From NCBI RefSeq assembly GCF_051307055.1, contig NZ_CP149994.1, positions 3,348,001 through 3,412,000 on the forward strand: DNA of 64,000 nucleotides, read 5' to 3'. Position numbers and translations under genes: made by a program. Within the stretch, counting starts at the first letter, position 1. Each line of letters begins with the position of its first letter. This document shows positions 53,955 to 62,241 of this stretch, in pieces. The notes under the pieces are model-generated. The model was not told where the DNA came from, did not search any database, and saw nothing but the letters and a program-made list of their open reading frames with translations. This DNA comes from Dryocola sp051307055. Lineage in GTDB: Bacteria > Pseudomonadota > Gammaproteobacteria > Enterobacterales > Enterobacteriaceae.

Positions 53955-54335
53955 AAAAAAAGGGAGCACTGTATAAACAGTGCTCCCGGTTCGTTTCGCA
54001 GCTGATCCGGCTACTTTTGGTGCTCCCTGCTCGTCCGTGACAACTTTGTCCTGCGGTCTCCTGACCTACAATCCATCGTACCTGCATCCTGCAACCGGCG
54101 TCCTGCTGGTCTCCTGCATCGTCCTGACGCGAAATCCTTTAGTCTTCCAGACCCGCCGATCGTCCTGATTCGGCTCTCATTCTCCGTCCTGGAGGTGTCC
54201 CTTACTCATCCTGAGTGGTTCCTTGCTTCTTCCAGAAGCCTTCCCTGTAACGCCTTCCTGACGTGTTCCGCTTCCTCATGAAGTGACATCATCCTGATAT
54301 CGCCTTCACTATTCGACGTCCTGTCGATGAATACA
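53955..54335 (-). ncRNA. csrB: CsrB regulatory RNA
   Basis: A non-coding RNA of about 380 bases that titrates CsrA and so relieves repression of glycogen, biofilm and motility genes. It lies between yqcC and syd, as in E. coli. The minus strand contains more than 20 GGA motifs, many in AGGAC/AGGAT loops of short hairpins (CACTCAGGATGAGT, for example). The terminator stem GGGAGCACTGT / ACAGTGCTCCC with a T-run (53954-53987) is nearly identical to E. coli. The 5' end is approximate; a TTGTCA-like -35 lies about 25 bases upstream. Small frames on the plus strand here are chance. Confidence 0.93.
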
Positions 54336-54482
54336 GGATCTCTTATTTGGCCCTCTCTGACAAGGCACCCGGCTGGAAAGTTCCCTTAAACTTTCGTTCG
54401 AAAGCCAGGCGAGATCTAATCAAACCGCTGATAAATAAAGAAATCATAAATTCACAGTCAGCTAATGCCCGCTTAAAAGTTA

Positions 54483-54518
54483 GCGATCTCTTACAGCGTT
54501 TGTAAGAGATCTCTCACA
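54483..54518 (-). promoter_or_regulatory. Tandem UvrY boxes upstream of csrB
   Basis: TGTGAGAGATCTCTTACA on the minus strand (54501-54518) is the 18-base palindrome reported for UvrY upstream of csrB. A second partial copy (TGTAAGAGATCGCT) sits directly after it. Together with barA in this window, the BarA-UvrY-CsrB circuit is conserved; uvrY itself lies elsewhere. Confidence 0.82.
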
Positions 54519-54537
54519 CGCGCGCTTTATACAGGAG

Positions 54538-55089
54538 CTAAATGACCTGCGGCTGGAGCGATGCCAGGAACGTCGCCAGCGAGGGCGCCAGCGTCCTGCG
54601 CTGCCTGGTGCCGATTTTTTCCAGCACCACTTCGCCGCTTAAGTTGCACAGCGACACCACCTCCATTTCGTCCTGCGTGGTCGCCAGAAAAAGGGTTGGC
54701 GAAAGCTTCAGGCGTTTCTGGGTCACCAGGTGGCCGATTAAATTTTCCTGAACGCGCTGAAAGTCTTCCTCGCTCCAGACCTGCAGAAGCGTCAATACCA
54801 CGCTGCCGGATAGCGCGGGCATGTCGCCGGCGAACTGCGTGGTGTAAAACTGATGGGCCGCGGGCTGGAGCGAGATATCCAGCGCGCGCTCTACGCCGCT
54901 TAAGTCGTCCTCAAGGGAGAAAGGCTGCGGCTGCCAGCGCACATCGCCGCCGGTTGTGGTGACGATACAGGGTGACGGAACACCATACAGCTCTTCGCTT
55001 GCGGGCCAGCCGCCGGTTTGCTCGCGCCACTGCGTGCAAAAACGTTCCGTGAAGGCTTCCAGCGCCTGGCGCACATCGTTATCCATCAA
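54538..55089 (-). CDS. syd: SecY-interacting protein Syd
   Basis: Of 183 residues, a cytosolic acidic protein that binds SecY and monitors the translocon. Conserved blocks are LYGVPSPCIV, FYTTQFAGDMPA and RVQENLIGHLVTQKRLKL. It is divergent from queF with 65 bases between, the order seen in E. coli. Confidence 0.95.
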   Translation of the reverse strand: MMDNDVRQALEAFTERFCTQWREQTGGWPASEELYGVPSPCIVTTTGGDVRWQPQPFSLEDDLSGVERALDISLQPAAHQFYTTQFAGDMPALSGSVVLTLLQVWSEEDFQRVQENLIGHLVTQKRLKLSPTLFLATTQDEMEVVSLCNLSGEVVLEKIGTRQRRTLAPSLATFLASLQPQVI

Positions 55090-55154
55090 TTTCTCACTCC
55101 CTCAAGGCTGCGGTACAATAAAGGCCAATTGTACCCGCATTCCATTGGTGACAC

Positions 55155-55997
55155 ATGCCTTATGAACAACACCAGGCTCTGAGCGGCCTGACGCTGGGTA
55201 AGCCCACCGCTTACCAGGATACCTACGAACCCGCCCTGCTTCAGGCCGTGCCGCGCAGCCTGAACCGCGATCCTTTAGGCCTGCAGGCAGATAACCTGCC
55301 CTTTACCGGGGGCGATATCTGGACGCTATACGAGCTCTCCTGGCTGAACGATAACGGCCTGCCGCAGGTTGCCGTCGGGCACGTCCAGCTCGACGCCGAC
55401 AGCGTCAACCTGGTGGAATCCAAAAGCTTTAAGCTCTACCTGAACAGCTTTAACCAGACGCGCTTTCGCGATTGGGAAACCGTACAGGAAACATTAAAAC
55501 GCGATTTGAGCACCTGCGCGCAGGGCGAGGTCAGCGTGGTGCTGTTCCGTCTGCACGAGCTGGAAGGCCAGGAAATCGCCGCTTTCAACGGCGAGTGCAT
55601 CGACGAGCAAGATATCGTGATTGACAGTTATGAATTTAATGCCGATTACCTCGCGGATGCCGCCGGAAGCGAAATCGTAGAAGAGACGCTGGTCAGCCAT
55701 CTTCTGAAATCCAACTGCCTGATTACCCATCAGCCAGACTGGGGTTCAGTGCAGATTCGTTATCGCGGCCCGCGTATCGACCGTGAAAAACTGCTGCGTT
55801 ATCTCGTCTCATTCCGCCAGCACAACGAATTCCACGAGCAGTGCGTCGAGCGAATTTTTAACGACATTCAGCGTTTTTGCGAGCCGCAGTCCCTGAGCGT
55901 CTATGCGCGCTACACCCGCCGTGGCGGGCTGGATATCAACCCGTGGCGCACCAGTACCGATTTCCATCCGCCATTTGGCCGCCTCGTTCGCCAATAA
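55155..55997 (+). CDS. queF: NADPH-dependent 7-cyano-7-deazaguanine reductase QueF
   Basis: Reduces preQ0 to preQ1 in queuosine synthesis, the step after queD/queE/queC. Of 280 residues, the two-domain (unimodular long) form: the catalytic Cys lies in SNCLITHQPDWGSVQI, and the QueF motif ESKSFKLYLNSFNQTRF is present. It shares the pathway with queD and queE at 27671-28875. Confidence 0.97.
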   Translation: MPYEQHQALSGLTLGKPTAYQDTYEPALLQAVPRSLNRDPLGLQADNLPFTGGDIWTLYELSWLNDNGLPQVAVGHVQLDADSVNLVESKSFKLYLNSFNQTRFRDWETVQETLKRDLSTCAQGEVSVVLFRLHELEGQEIAAFNGECIDEQDIVIDSYEFNADYLADAAGSEIVEETLVSHLLKSNCLITHQPDWGSVQIRYRGPRIDREKLLRYLVSFRQHNEFHEQCVERIFNDIQRFCEPQSLSVYARYTRRGGLDINPWRTSTDFHPPFGRLVRQ

Positions 55998-56111
55998 ATG
56001 CGAAATGCCTCGCAGGCCATAAGGGTTTGCTGGTTTTCGGGTTGTTAAATTTACCGCGGCAGGGCTATTGTAATCATTGGGAGCGGCATACTCGCTCCGT
56101 AAGGAGTTAAC

Positions 56112-57476
56112 TTGATTACACATATTAGCCCTCTTGGCTCAATGGATATGTTGTCGCAGCTGGAAGTCGATATGCTTAAACGCACGGCCAGCAGCGACAT
56201 TTACCAACTTTTCCGCAACTGTTCACTTGCCGTCCTTAACTCAGGAAGCCAGACCGACAGCAGCAAAGAACTGCTCTCGCGCTACGAGAGCTTTGATATC
56301 AACGTGCTGCGCCGCGAACGCGGTGTCAAACTGGAGCTGATTAATCCGCCGGAGGAAGCCTTTGTTGACGGCCGTATAATCCGCGCCCTGCAGGCTAACC
56401 TGTTCGCGGTACTGCGCGATATTCTGTTCGTTAACGGCCAGCTCGCTAACGCAGGCCGCTTTCAGAATCTGGATTTAGAAGACTCTTCGCACATCACCAA
56501 TATGGTGTTTTCAATTCTCCGTAACGCCCGCGCGCTGCACGTCGGCGAGGCGCCAAACCTCGTTGTATGCTGGGGCGGGCACTCCATTAATGAAAATGAA
56601 TATCTGTACGCCCGCCGCGTGGGCACCCAGCTTGGCCTGCGTGAACTAAACATCTGCACCGGCTGCGGGCCAGGCGCGATGGAGGCGCCGATGAAAGGCG
56701 CGGCCGTAGGCCAGGCGCAGCAGCGCTATCGCGAAGGGCGCTTTATCGGCCTGACGGAACCCTCGATCATCGCCGCTGAGCCGCCCAACCCGCTGGTCAA
56801 CGAACTGATTATCATGCCGGATATCGAAAAGCGTCTGGAAGCCTTTGTCCGTATCGCCCACGGCATTATCATCTTCCCGGGCGGCGTGGGCACGGCAGAA
56901 GAGCTGCTCTACCTGCTGGGTATTCTGATGAATCCGCACAACCATGACCAGGTCCTGCCGCTGATTCTGACCGGCCCGAAAGAGAGCGAGGATTACTTCC
57001 GGGTGCTGGACGAATTTATCGTCAGCACCGTCGGCGAACAGGCGCGCCGCCACTATAAAATCATCATTGACGACGCGCCGGAAGTGGCCCGCCTGATGAA
57101 AAAAGCCATGCCGCAGGTGAAAGAGAACCGCCGCGAAACAGGCGATGCCTACAGCTTCAACTGGTCGATTCGTATCGCGCAGGATCTGCAGATGCCGTTT
57201 GAGCCAACCCATGAAAATATGGCGGATCTCAATCTGTACCCGAATCAGCCAGCGGAAAAACTGGCAGCCTCTTTGCGTCGGGCTTTCTCGGGCATTGTGG
57301 CGGGTAACGTAAAAGAAGGCGGTATTCACGCCATCGAAAAATACGGTCCGTACAAAATTCACGGCGATGCCCGGATGATGAAACGCATGGATGACCTGCT
57401 ACAGGGATTTGTGGCGCAGCATCGTATGAAGCTTCCCGGCAGCGCCTATATCCCCTGTTACGAAATCTGCACCTGA
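56112..57476 (+). CDS. ppnN: Nucleotide 5'-monophosphate nucleosidase PpnN
   Basis: Splits purine and pyrimidine nucleotides to base and ribose-5-phosphate and is stimulated by (p)ppGpp. Of 454 residues, the LOG-family core has CWGGHSINENEYLYAR, CTGCGPGAMEAPMKGA and PGGVGTAEELLYLLGI. The first codon is TTG in frame (LITHIS); the length matches E. coli YgdH. Its (p)ppGpp link fits RelA in the same window. Confidence 0.93.
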   Translation: MITHISPLGSMDMLSQLEVDMLKRTASSDIYQLFRNCSLAVLNSGSQTDSSKELLSRYESFDINVLRRERGVKLELINPPEEAFVDGRIIRALQANLFAVLRDILFVNGQLANAGRFQNLDLEDSSHITNMVFSILRNARALHVGEAPNLVVCWGGHSINENEYLYARRVGTQLGLRELNICTGCGPGAMEAPMKGAAVGQAQQRYREGRFIGLTEPSIIAAEPPNPLVNELIIMPDIEKRLEAFVRIAHGIIIFPGGVGTAEELLYLLGILMNPHNHDQVLPLILTGPKESEDYFRVLDEFIVSTVGEQARRHYKIIIDDAPEVARLMKKAMPQVKENRRETGDAYSFNWSIRIAQDLQMPFEPTHENMADLNLYPNQPAEKLAASLRRAFSGIVAGNVKEGGIHAIEKYGPYKIHGDARMMKRMDDLLQGFVAQHRMKLPGSAYIPCYEICT

Positions 57477-57514
57477 TTTCCCAACGGGCCGCAGCCATGC
57501 CGCCTTAGTTTGTT

Positions 57515-57590
57515 GACAGGCACCCGGAAACGCAATTTTCGGATGCCTGGGCAAATCAGAAACACCATCCCTTTTATCCGTTTCCAGAAC
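57515..57590 (+). repeat. Unnamed hairpin repeat, copy C (diverged)
   Basis: GGCACCCGGAAA (57519-57530) and TTTTCGGATGCC (57536-57547) form an imperfect stem; GGCAAATCAGAAAC and CATCCCTTTTATCC follow. It aligns over about 75 bases with the element after sdaB (GACAAGCATCCGAAAA through AATCCTTTGCTTC) and, less well, with the one after queD. Confidence 0.55.
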
Positions 57591-57894
57591 AACGCCGTTC
57601 CCCCTGTCGAAATTTGGCAGGGGGATAAGCCGTGCCGCCTTTATTTCTTATCGCCGCGCAGGCAAACGGTTGCCTTCCTCATCCTGTCTGCCCGCAAAAC
57701 ATCACGTCTTTTGCATAATAGCAAAACGAAAATGCTGCTTAACCCTCGTTATGTAGACAAAAATCAACTATTTACTGATGGTTAATTTATTGCATCTTTC
57801 GCAAATGCTAGTCTTTTTGCGCATAAATATGGCATGCAAGATCACAGGCAGTTTGAAATATCGCCAATAACTACATGAATGGTAGATTCTTGCA

Positions 57895-57915
57895 TTTGGG
57901 ATCGCGATCACTGAT
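57895..57915. promoter_or_regulatory. Putative CRP site upstream of sdaC
   Basis: TGGGATCGCGATCACT is a palindrome with the GATCxxGATC core of CRP sites, although the outer bases of the left half deviate. sdaC is known to be CRP-dependent in E. coli. Confidence 0.4.
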
Positions 57916-58070
57916 ACGTTAATGACATAAATGTATCTTTCCGCCCGCCGATAGTTACAGGTCAAAATTACTAGAAAAAAGACCTGACACAGAATTTAGT
58001 TTCATTGGTAATGCGATAAGCATCGTTATTGACTGAAATTTTGCAAAAATCGTTCTTTCTGGAGAAGTTG

Positions 58071-59360
58071 ATGGATACTACACAAACCGGCAGTATTGCC
58101 TCTGTCGAGACAAAAAGTTCCTGGCGCAAGTCTGATACCATGTGGATGCTCGGCCTGTACGGCACCGCCATCGGTGCCGGCGTGCTGTTCCTGCCGATTA
58201 ACGCCGGCGTCGGCGGTCTTATTCCGCTGTTTATCATGGCCATTCTTGCCTTCCCGATGACCTTCTTTGCACACCGCGGCTTAACCCGCTTTGTGCTGTC
58301 CGGTAAAAATCCAGGCGAAGACATCACTGAAGTTGTAGAAGAACACTTTGGCGTTGGCGCAGGTAAGGTCATTACCCTGCTCTATTTCTTCGCCATTTAC
58401 CCAATTCTGCTGGTTTACAGCGTGGCGATCACCAACACCGTGGACAGCTTTATTACTCACCAGTTGGGTATGGTTTCTCCACCGCGCGCTATTCTCTCCC
58501 TGATTCTGATCGTGGGTCTGATGACCATCGTGCGTTTCGGCGAGCAAATGATCGTTAAGGCGATGAGCATTCTGGTGTTCCCGTTTGTTGCGGCGCTGAT
58601 GATGCTGGCCCTGTACCTGATCCCTAACTGGAGCAGCGCGGCATTCGACACCATGTCCTTCAGCGCGTCGCCGGCAACCGGCAGCGGCCTGTGGATGACG
58701 CTGTGGCTGGCAATACCGGTGATGGTCTTCTCCTTTAACCACTCGCCGATTATCTCAGCTTTCGCGGTGGCAAAACGTAACGAATACGGCGACGGCGCTG
58801 AGAAAAAATGCTCCCGCATCCTCTCCTATGCACACATCATGATGGTGCTGACGGTGATGTTCTTCGTGTTCAGCTGCGTACTGAGCCTGTCCCCTGCGGA
58901 TCTGGCCGAAGCCAAGGCGCAGAACATCTCTATTCTCTCTTACCTGGCCAACCATTTTAACGCACCGGTTATCGCCTGGATGGCGCCGATCATTGCGATT
59001 GTCGCCATCACCAAATCCTTCCTTGGCCACTACTTAGGCGCCCGTGAAGGCTTCAACGGTATGGTGATCAAGTCGCTGCGCGGCAAAGGTAAAAGCATCG
59101 AAATTAATAAGCTGAACCGCATCACCGCTATCTTCATGCTGGTCACAACCTGGATTGTGGCTACCCTGAACCCAAGCATCCTGGGGATGATTGAAACCCT
59201 GGGCGGCCCGATTATCGCGATGATCCTGTTCCTGATGCCGATGTACGCTATCCAGAAAGTACCTGCTATGCGTAAATACAGCGGCCATATCAGCAACGTA
59301 TTTGTTGTTGTAATGGGCCTGATTGCTATCTCCGCTATCTCTTACTCCCTGTTCGGCTAA
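58071..59360 (+). CDS. sdaC: Serine transporter SdaC
   Basis: A proton-serine symporter of the HAAAP family, about 11 membrane helices, 429 residues. It opens with MDTTQTGSIASVETKSSWRK and then GLYGTAIGAGVLFLPINAG, almost identical to E. coli; the C-terminus ends YSLFG. The start chosen has GGAGAAG upstream; earlier in-frame starts lie in the leader. It is followed by the deaminase gene sdaB, so uptake and breakdown are paired. Confidence 0.98.
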   Translation: MDTTQTGSIASVETKSSWRKSDTMWMLGLYGTAIGAGVLFLPINAGVGGLIPLFIMAILAFPMTFFAHRGLTRFVLSGKNPGEDITEVVEEHFGVGAGKVITLLYFFAIYPILLVYSVAITNTVDSFITHQLGMVSPPRAILSLILIVGLMTIVRFGEQMIVKAMSILVFPFVAALMMLALYLIPNWSSAAFDTMSFSASPATGSGLWMTLWLAIPVMVFSFNHSPIISAFAVAKRNEYGDGAEKKCSRILSYAHIMMVLTVMFFVFSCVLSLSPADLAEAKAQNISILSYLANHFNAPVIAWMAPIIAIVAITKSFLGHYLGAREGFNGMVIKSLRGKGKSIEINKLNRITAIFMLVTTWIVATLNPSILGMIETLGGPIIAMILFLMPMYAIQKVPAMRKYSGHISNVFVVVMGLIAISAISYSLFG

Positions 59361-59368
59361 TTCAGCTT

Positions 59369-59397
59369 GAAACCGCTCGCTTTTTGCGGGCGGTTTC
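59369..59397 (+). terminator. Hairpin between sdaC and sdaB
   Basis: GAAACCGCTCGC, loop TTTTT, GCGGGCGGTTTC: a stable stem 9 bases after the sdaC stop with no T-run after it (CCCCTCT). More likely an mRNA-stability or partial-termination structure within the operon than a full terminator. Confidence 0.5.
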
Positions 59398-59432
59398 CCC
59401 CTCTACAAAGTCACTCGCGTAATGGAAGCATT

Positions 59433-60797
59433 ATGATTAGCGTATTCGACATTTTTAAAATTGGTATCGGGCCTTCCAGCTCTCATACCGTCGGCCCGAT
59501 GAAGGCCGGCAAACAGTTCGCAGATGACCTAATCGCGCAAGGGATACTGCCCGATGTTACCCGCGTAATTGTTGACGTTTATGGCTCGCTCTCCTTGACC
59601 GGTAAAGGCCACCATACCGATATCGCGATTATTATGGGGCTCGCAGGTAACCTGCCGGACACCGTGGATATCGATGCCATCCCGCATTTCATTCAGGATG
59701 TGAATACCCATGGCCGACTGATGCTGGCTAATGGCGCGCATGAAGTAGAATTCCCGGTAGATTGCTGCATGAATTTCCATGCGGATAATCTGTCGCTGCA
59801 TGAAAACGGGATGCGCATCACCGCTCTGGCGGGCGATAAGCTCTTGTACAGCCAGACTTATTACTCTATCGGCGGCGGATTTATCGTTGATGAGGCGCAC
59901 TTCGGGCAGGAAGATACTCAGCAGGTTGCGGTGCCTTATCCCTATAAGAACGCCGCCGATTTGCGCAAGCACTGCGATGAAACCGGCCTGTCGCTCTCCG
60001 GCCTGATGATGCAAAACGAACGCGCGATGCATACGCAGGCTTCAATCGACGCGCACTTTGCAAACGTCTGGGCAGTTATGCGCAGCGGCATTGAACGCGG
60101 CATTACCACTGAAGGCGTCCTGCCGGGCAAAATGCGTGTCCCGCGCCGTGCGGCAGCCTTACGCAGAATGCTGGTGAGCAGCGATAAGAACAACTCCGAC
60201 CCGATGGCCGTTGTAGACTGGATCAACATGTTTGCGCTGGCGGTTAACGAAGAGAACGCTGCGGGCGGCCGCGTGGTAACGGCCCCAACCAACGGCGCAT
60301 GCGGCATCGTCCCTGCGGTGCTGGCGTACTACGACAAGTTTATCCGCGAAGTAAATACTAACTCCTGTGCGCGCTACTTCCTGGCCGCCGGGGCAATAGG
60401 CTCGCTGTATAAAATGAACGCCTCCATTTCCGGCGCGGAAGTCGGCTGCCAGGGCGAAGTTGGCGTAGCCTGCTCCATGGCGGCGGCAGGCCTGGCGGAG
60501 CTGTTGGGCGGCAGCCCGGCACAGGTTTGTATCGCTGCGGAAATCGGCATGGAACATAATCTGGGCCTGACCTGCGACCCGGTTGCGGGCCAGGTGCAGG
60601 TGCCGTGCATCGAGCGAAACGCGATTGCGGCGGTAAAAGCTGTAAATGCGGCTCGTATGGCGCTGCGTCGTACCAGCGAACCACGCGTTTGCCTCGATAA
60701 GGTTATTGAAACCATGTACGAAACCGGCAAGGACATGAACGCCAAATACCGTGAAACCTCACGCGGCGGACTGGCGATGAAAGTGTCCTGCGATTAA
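59433..60797 (+). CDS. sdaB: L-serine deaminase 2
   Basis: Converts L-serine to pyruvate and ammonia with a 4Fe-4S cluster. It has 454 residues. N-terminal ISVFDIFKIGIGPSSSHTVG is the family's signature; cluster cysteines are in TNGACGIVPAVLAYY, VGCQGEVGVACSMAAAGLAE and LTCDPVAGQVQVPC. The start is the MISVFDIF methionine behind GGAAGC; an ATG 22 codons upstream lies in the hairpin. It could be sdaA by sequence, but the sdaC neighbour makes it sdaB. Confidence 0.96.
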   Translation: MISVFDIFKIGIGPSSSHTVGPMKAGKQFADDLIAQGILPDVTRVIVDVYGSLSLTGKGHHTDIAIIMGLAGNLPDTVDIDAIPHFIQDVNTHGRLMLANGAHEVEFPVDCCMNFHADNLSLHENGMRITALAGDKLLYSQTYYSIGGGFIVDEAHFGQEDTQQVAVPYPYKNAADLRKHCDETGLSLSGLMMQNERAMHTQASIDAHFANVWAVMRSGIERGITTEGVLPGKMRVPRRAAALRRMLVSSDKNNSDPMAVVDWINMFALAVNEENAAGGRVVTAPTNGACGIVPAVLAYYDKFIREVNTNSCARYFLAAGAIGSLYKMNASISGAEVGCQGEVGVACSMAAAGLAELLGGSPAQVCIAAEIGMEHNLGLTCDPVAGQVQVPCIERNAIAAVKAVNAARMALRRTSEPRVCLDKVIETMYETGKDMNAKYRETSRGGLAMKVSCD

Positions 60798-60988
60798 AGA
60801 CAAAAAGCCCTCAGCAGAGGGCCTTGAGATTGGTGACAAGCATCCGAAAAGCGTGGTTTTCGGATGCCTGGAATAAACCAGAAGATAGAATCCTTTGCTT
60901 CTGAAAGTAGCGACCAAAAAAATTTACCCCCGCAGACTTTGTCAGCAGTCGCAGGGCCTTCAGCAGAGGGCTTTTTTAACTGCAGCTT
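60798..60988. other. sdaB-kduI convergent gap with crossed terminators and repeat copy B
   Basis: The left hairpin AAGCCCTCAGCAGAGGGC (from 60804) has its T-run only on the minus strand, so it terminates kduI. The right hairpin (GCCTTCAGCAGAGGGCTTTTTT, to 60977) has its T-run on the plus strand and terminates sdaB. The two transcripts would therefore overlap by about 150 bases. Repeat copy B lies between them. Confidence 0.75.
60825..60925 (+). repeat. Unnamed hairpin repeat, copy B
   Basis: A perfect 11-bp stem GCATCCGAAAA / TTTTCGGATGC (60840-60850; 60857-60867) is followed by GAATAAACCAGAAGATAGAA and CTGAAAGTAGCGACCAAA. It matches copy A in the order hairpin, AAACCAG-AGATA-GA-TCCTTT, GAAAGTA-CG and flanking terminators. 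Confidence 0.6.
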
Positions 60989-61825
60989 TTAACGCAAATC
61001 ACCCACTTTGACGTGGTCCATATCGTCGAACACCTGATTTTCACCCACCATACCCCAGATAAAGGTATACGCGCGTGTACCCACGCCCGAGTGAATAGAC
61101 CAGCTCGGTGAAATTACCGCCTGTTCGTTCTGCACCACGATATGACGCGTTTCCTGCGGCTGACCCATCATGTGGAACACACAGCTGTTCTCTTCCAGAC
61201 CAAAGTAGAAATAGACTTCCATACGGCGTTCATGAGTATGGCACGGCATGGTATTCCACAGGTTGCCAGGCGCAAGTTCTGTCAGCCCCATGCTCAACTG
61301 GCAGGTTTCCAGCACGTCCGGGACGAAATATTTGTTGATAGTGCGCCGGTTGCTGGTGACGTCTTCGCCAAGCGTCACCGGCGCCACCTCCGCAGGCGTA
61401 ACGCGCTTAGTTGGATAAGTGGTATGGGCTGGCGCGCAGTTATAGTAGAAGCGAGCAGGTTTCGCCGCATCCACGCTTTCAAACACGACTTCTCTTGCAC
61501 CTTTCCCCACATACAGCGCATCGCGATGACCAATTTCATAGCAGGTGCCGTCTACCGTGATGGTCCCTGCTCCACCGATGTTGATCACGCCCAGCTCACG
61601 GCGCTCAAGGAAGTAGCTCACGCCAAGCTGCTTGCCTACTTCACCGCCTACGCTCACTGAACGCGTCACCGGCATTACGCCGCCGACAATAATGCGGTCA
61701 ATGTGGCTGTAGGTCATGGTGTACTGGTCGGCGGTAAAAATCGTCTCAATCAAAAACTCTTTGCGCAGGCCGGTCGTATCAAGCGTTTTCGCATGGTCGC
61801 TGTGAATGCTTTGACGAATCTCCAT
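60989..61825 (-). CDS. kduI: 5-dehydro-4-deoxy-D-glucuronate isomerase KduI
   Basis: Interconverts 5-keto-4-deoxyuronate and 2,5-diketo-3-deoxygluconate in breakdown of pectin-derived or glycosaminoglycan uronates. It has 278 residues, as in E. coli, with the cupin zinc ligands in MPCHTHERRMEVYFYFGLEE. It is divergent from kdgT across a region with a KdgR-like palindrome. In E. coli it is not next to sdaB, so this is a lineage-specific placement. Confidence 0.96.
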   Translation of the reverse strand: MEIRQSIHSDHAKTLDTTGLRKEFLIETIFTADQYTMTYSHIDRIIVGGVMPVTRSVSVGGEVGKQLGVSYFLERRELGVINIGGAGTITVDGTCYEIGHRDALYVGKGAREVVFESVDAAKPARFYYNCAPAHTTYPTKRVTPAEVAPVTLGEDVTSNRRTINKYFVPDVLETCQLSMGLTELAPGNLWNTMPCHTHERRMEVYFYFGLEENSCVFHMMGQPQETRHIVVQNEQAVISPSWSIHSGVGTRAYTFIWGMVGENQVFDDMDHVKVGDLR

Positions 61826-62241
61826 TACTTTTCCTCACTGGCGTATTCAAACGGATGTGCTAATCACTCCCGTTACTATTAATGAAAAACTACAATTTAA
61901 ATATATTTAATTACAGGATATTTACATTTAAACCTCTTAATAAATATTTTAGCAGTCGTTAGATAAAAATAATGTGATCTAAATTGAAATAACGTTTCAT
62001 TTTGATTGAATCACCATTCTGTTAACCGGATAGTAGCAGGTATACACTATCTTTCGGAGCCTAACCATTCGTAAAAAGATCGTTCACAGCACCACTCCAG
62101 GCCTGCTCTGAAGAGAAGGTTTTCGTAATTTGCGCGGACAATGCAGATAACCCAATAAAAATTAAATATTTGTATTGCGAACTCTTGCGGGTTTTTTAAG
62201 CCGTACCGCGGATGTTTAATAAAGAAGGTTGAGAAATTTTT
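61826..62241. other. Divergent kduI / kdgT regulatory region
   Basis: 416 bases with no gene, strongly A/T-rich from 61880 to 62000. It contains a KdgR-like palindrome (61985-61999) and an overlapping CRP half-site (TGTGATCT, 61973-61980). The kdgT leader continues to the ribosome site (GAAGGTTGAG) just before 62242. Confidence 0.7.
61985..61999. promoter_or_regulatory. KdgR-like operator
   Basis: TGAAATAACGTTTCA, followed by TTTT: an inverted repeat in the TGAAA-N5-TTTCA form of KdgR boxes. It lies between two genes that are classic members of the KdgR regulon in related bacteria. Confidence 0.6.

Larger units (their letters stand above)
57477..58070. other. ppnN-sdaC intergenic region
   Basis: 594 bases without a gene. 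It begins with copy C of the hairpin repeat (57515-57590), then a G/C-rich hairpin CCCCCTG / CAGGGGG (57600-57624). The rest is very A/T-rich and forms the sdaC regulatory region; a CRP-like palindrome TTTGGGATCGCGATCACTGA lies at 57895-57915. No -35/-10 pair stands out clearly enough to name. Confidence 0.7.

Noticed and set aside
53893..54168. Small frames in the yqcC-syd gap on both strands
   Set aside because: They overlap the CsrB RNA, whose GGA loops and terminator explain the sequence.
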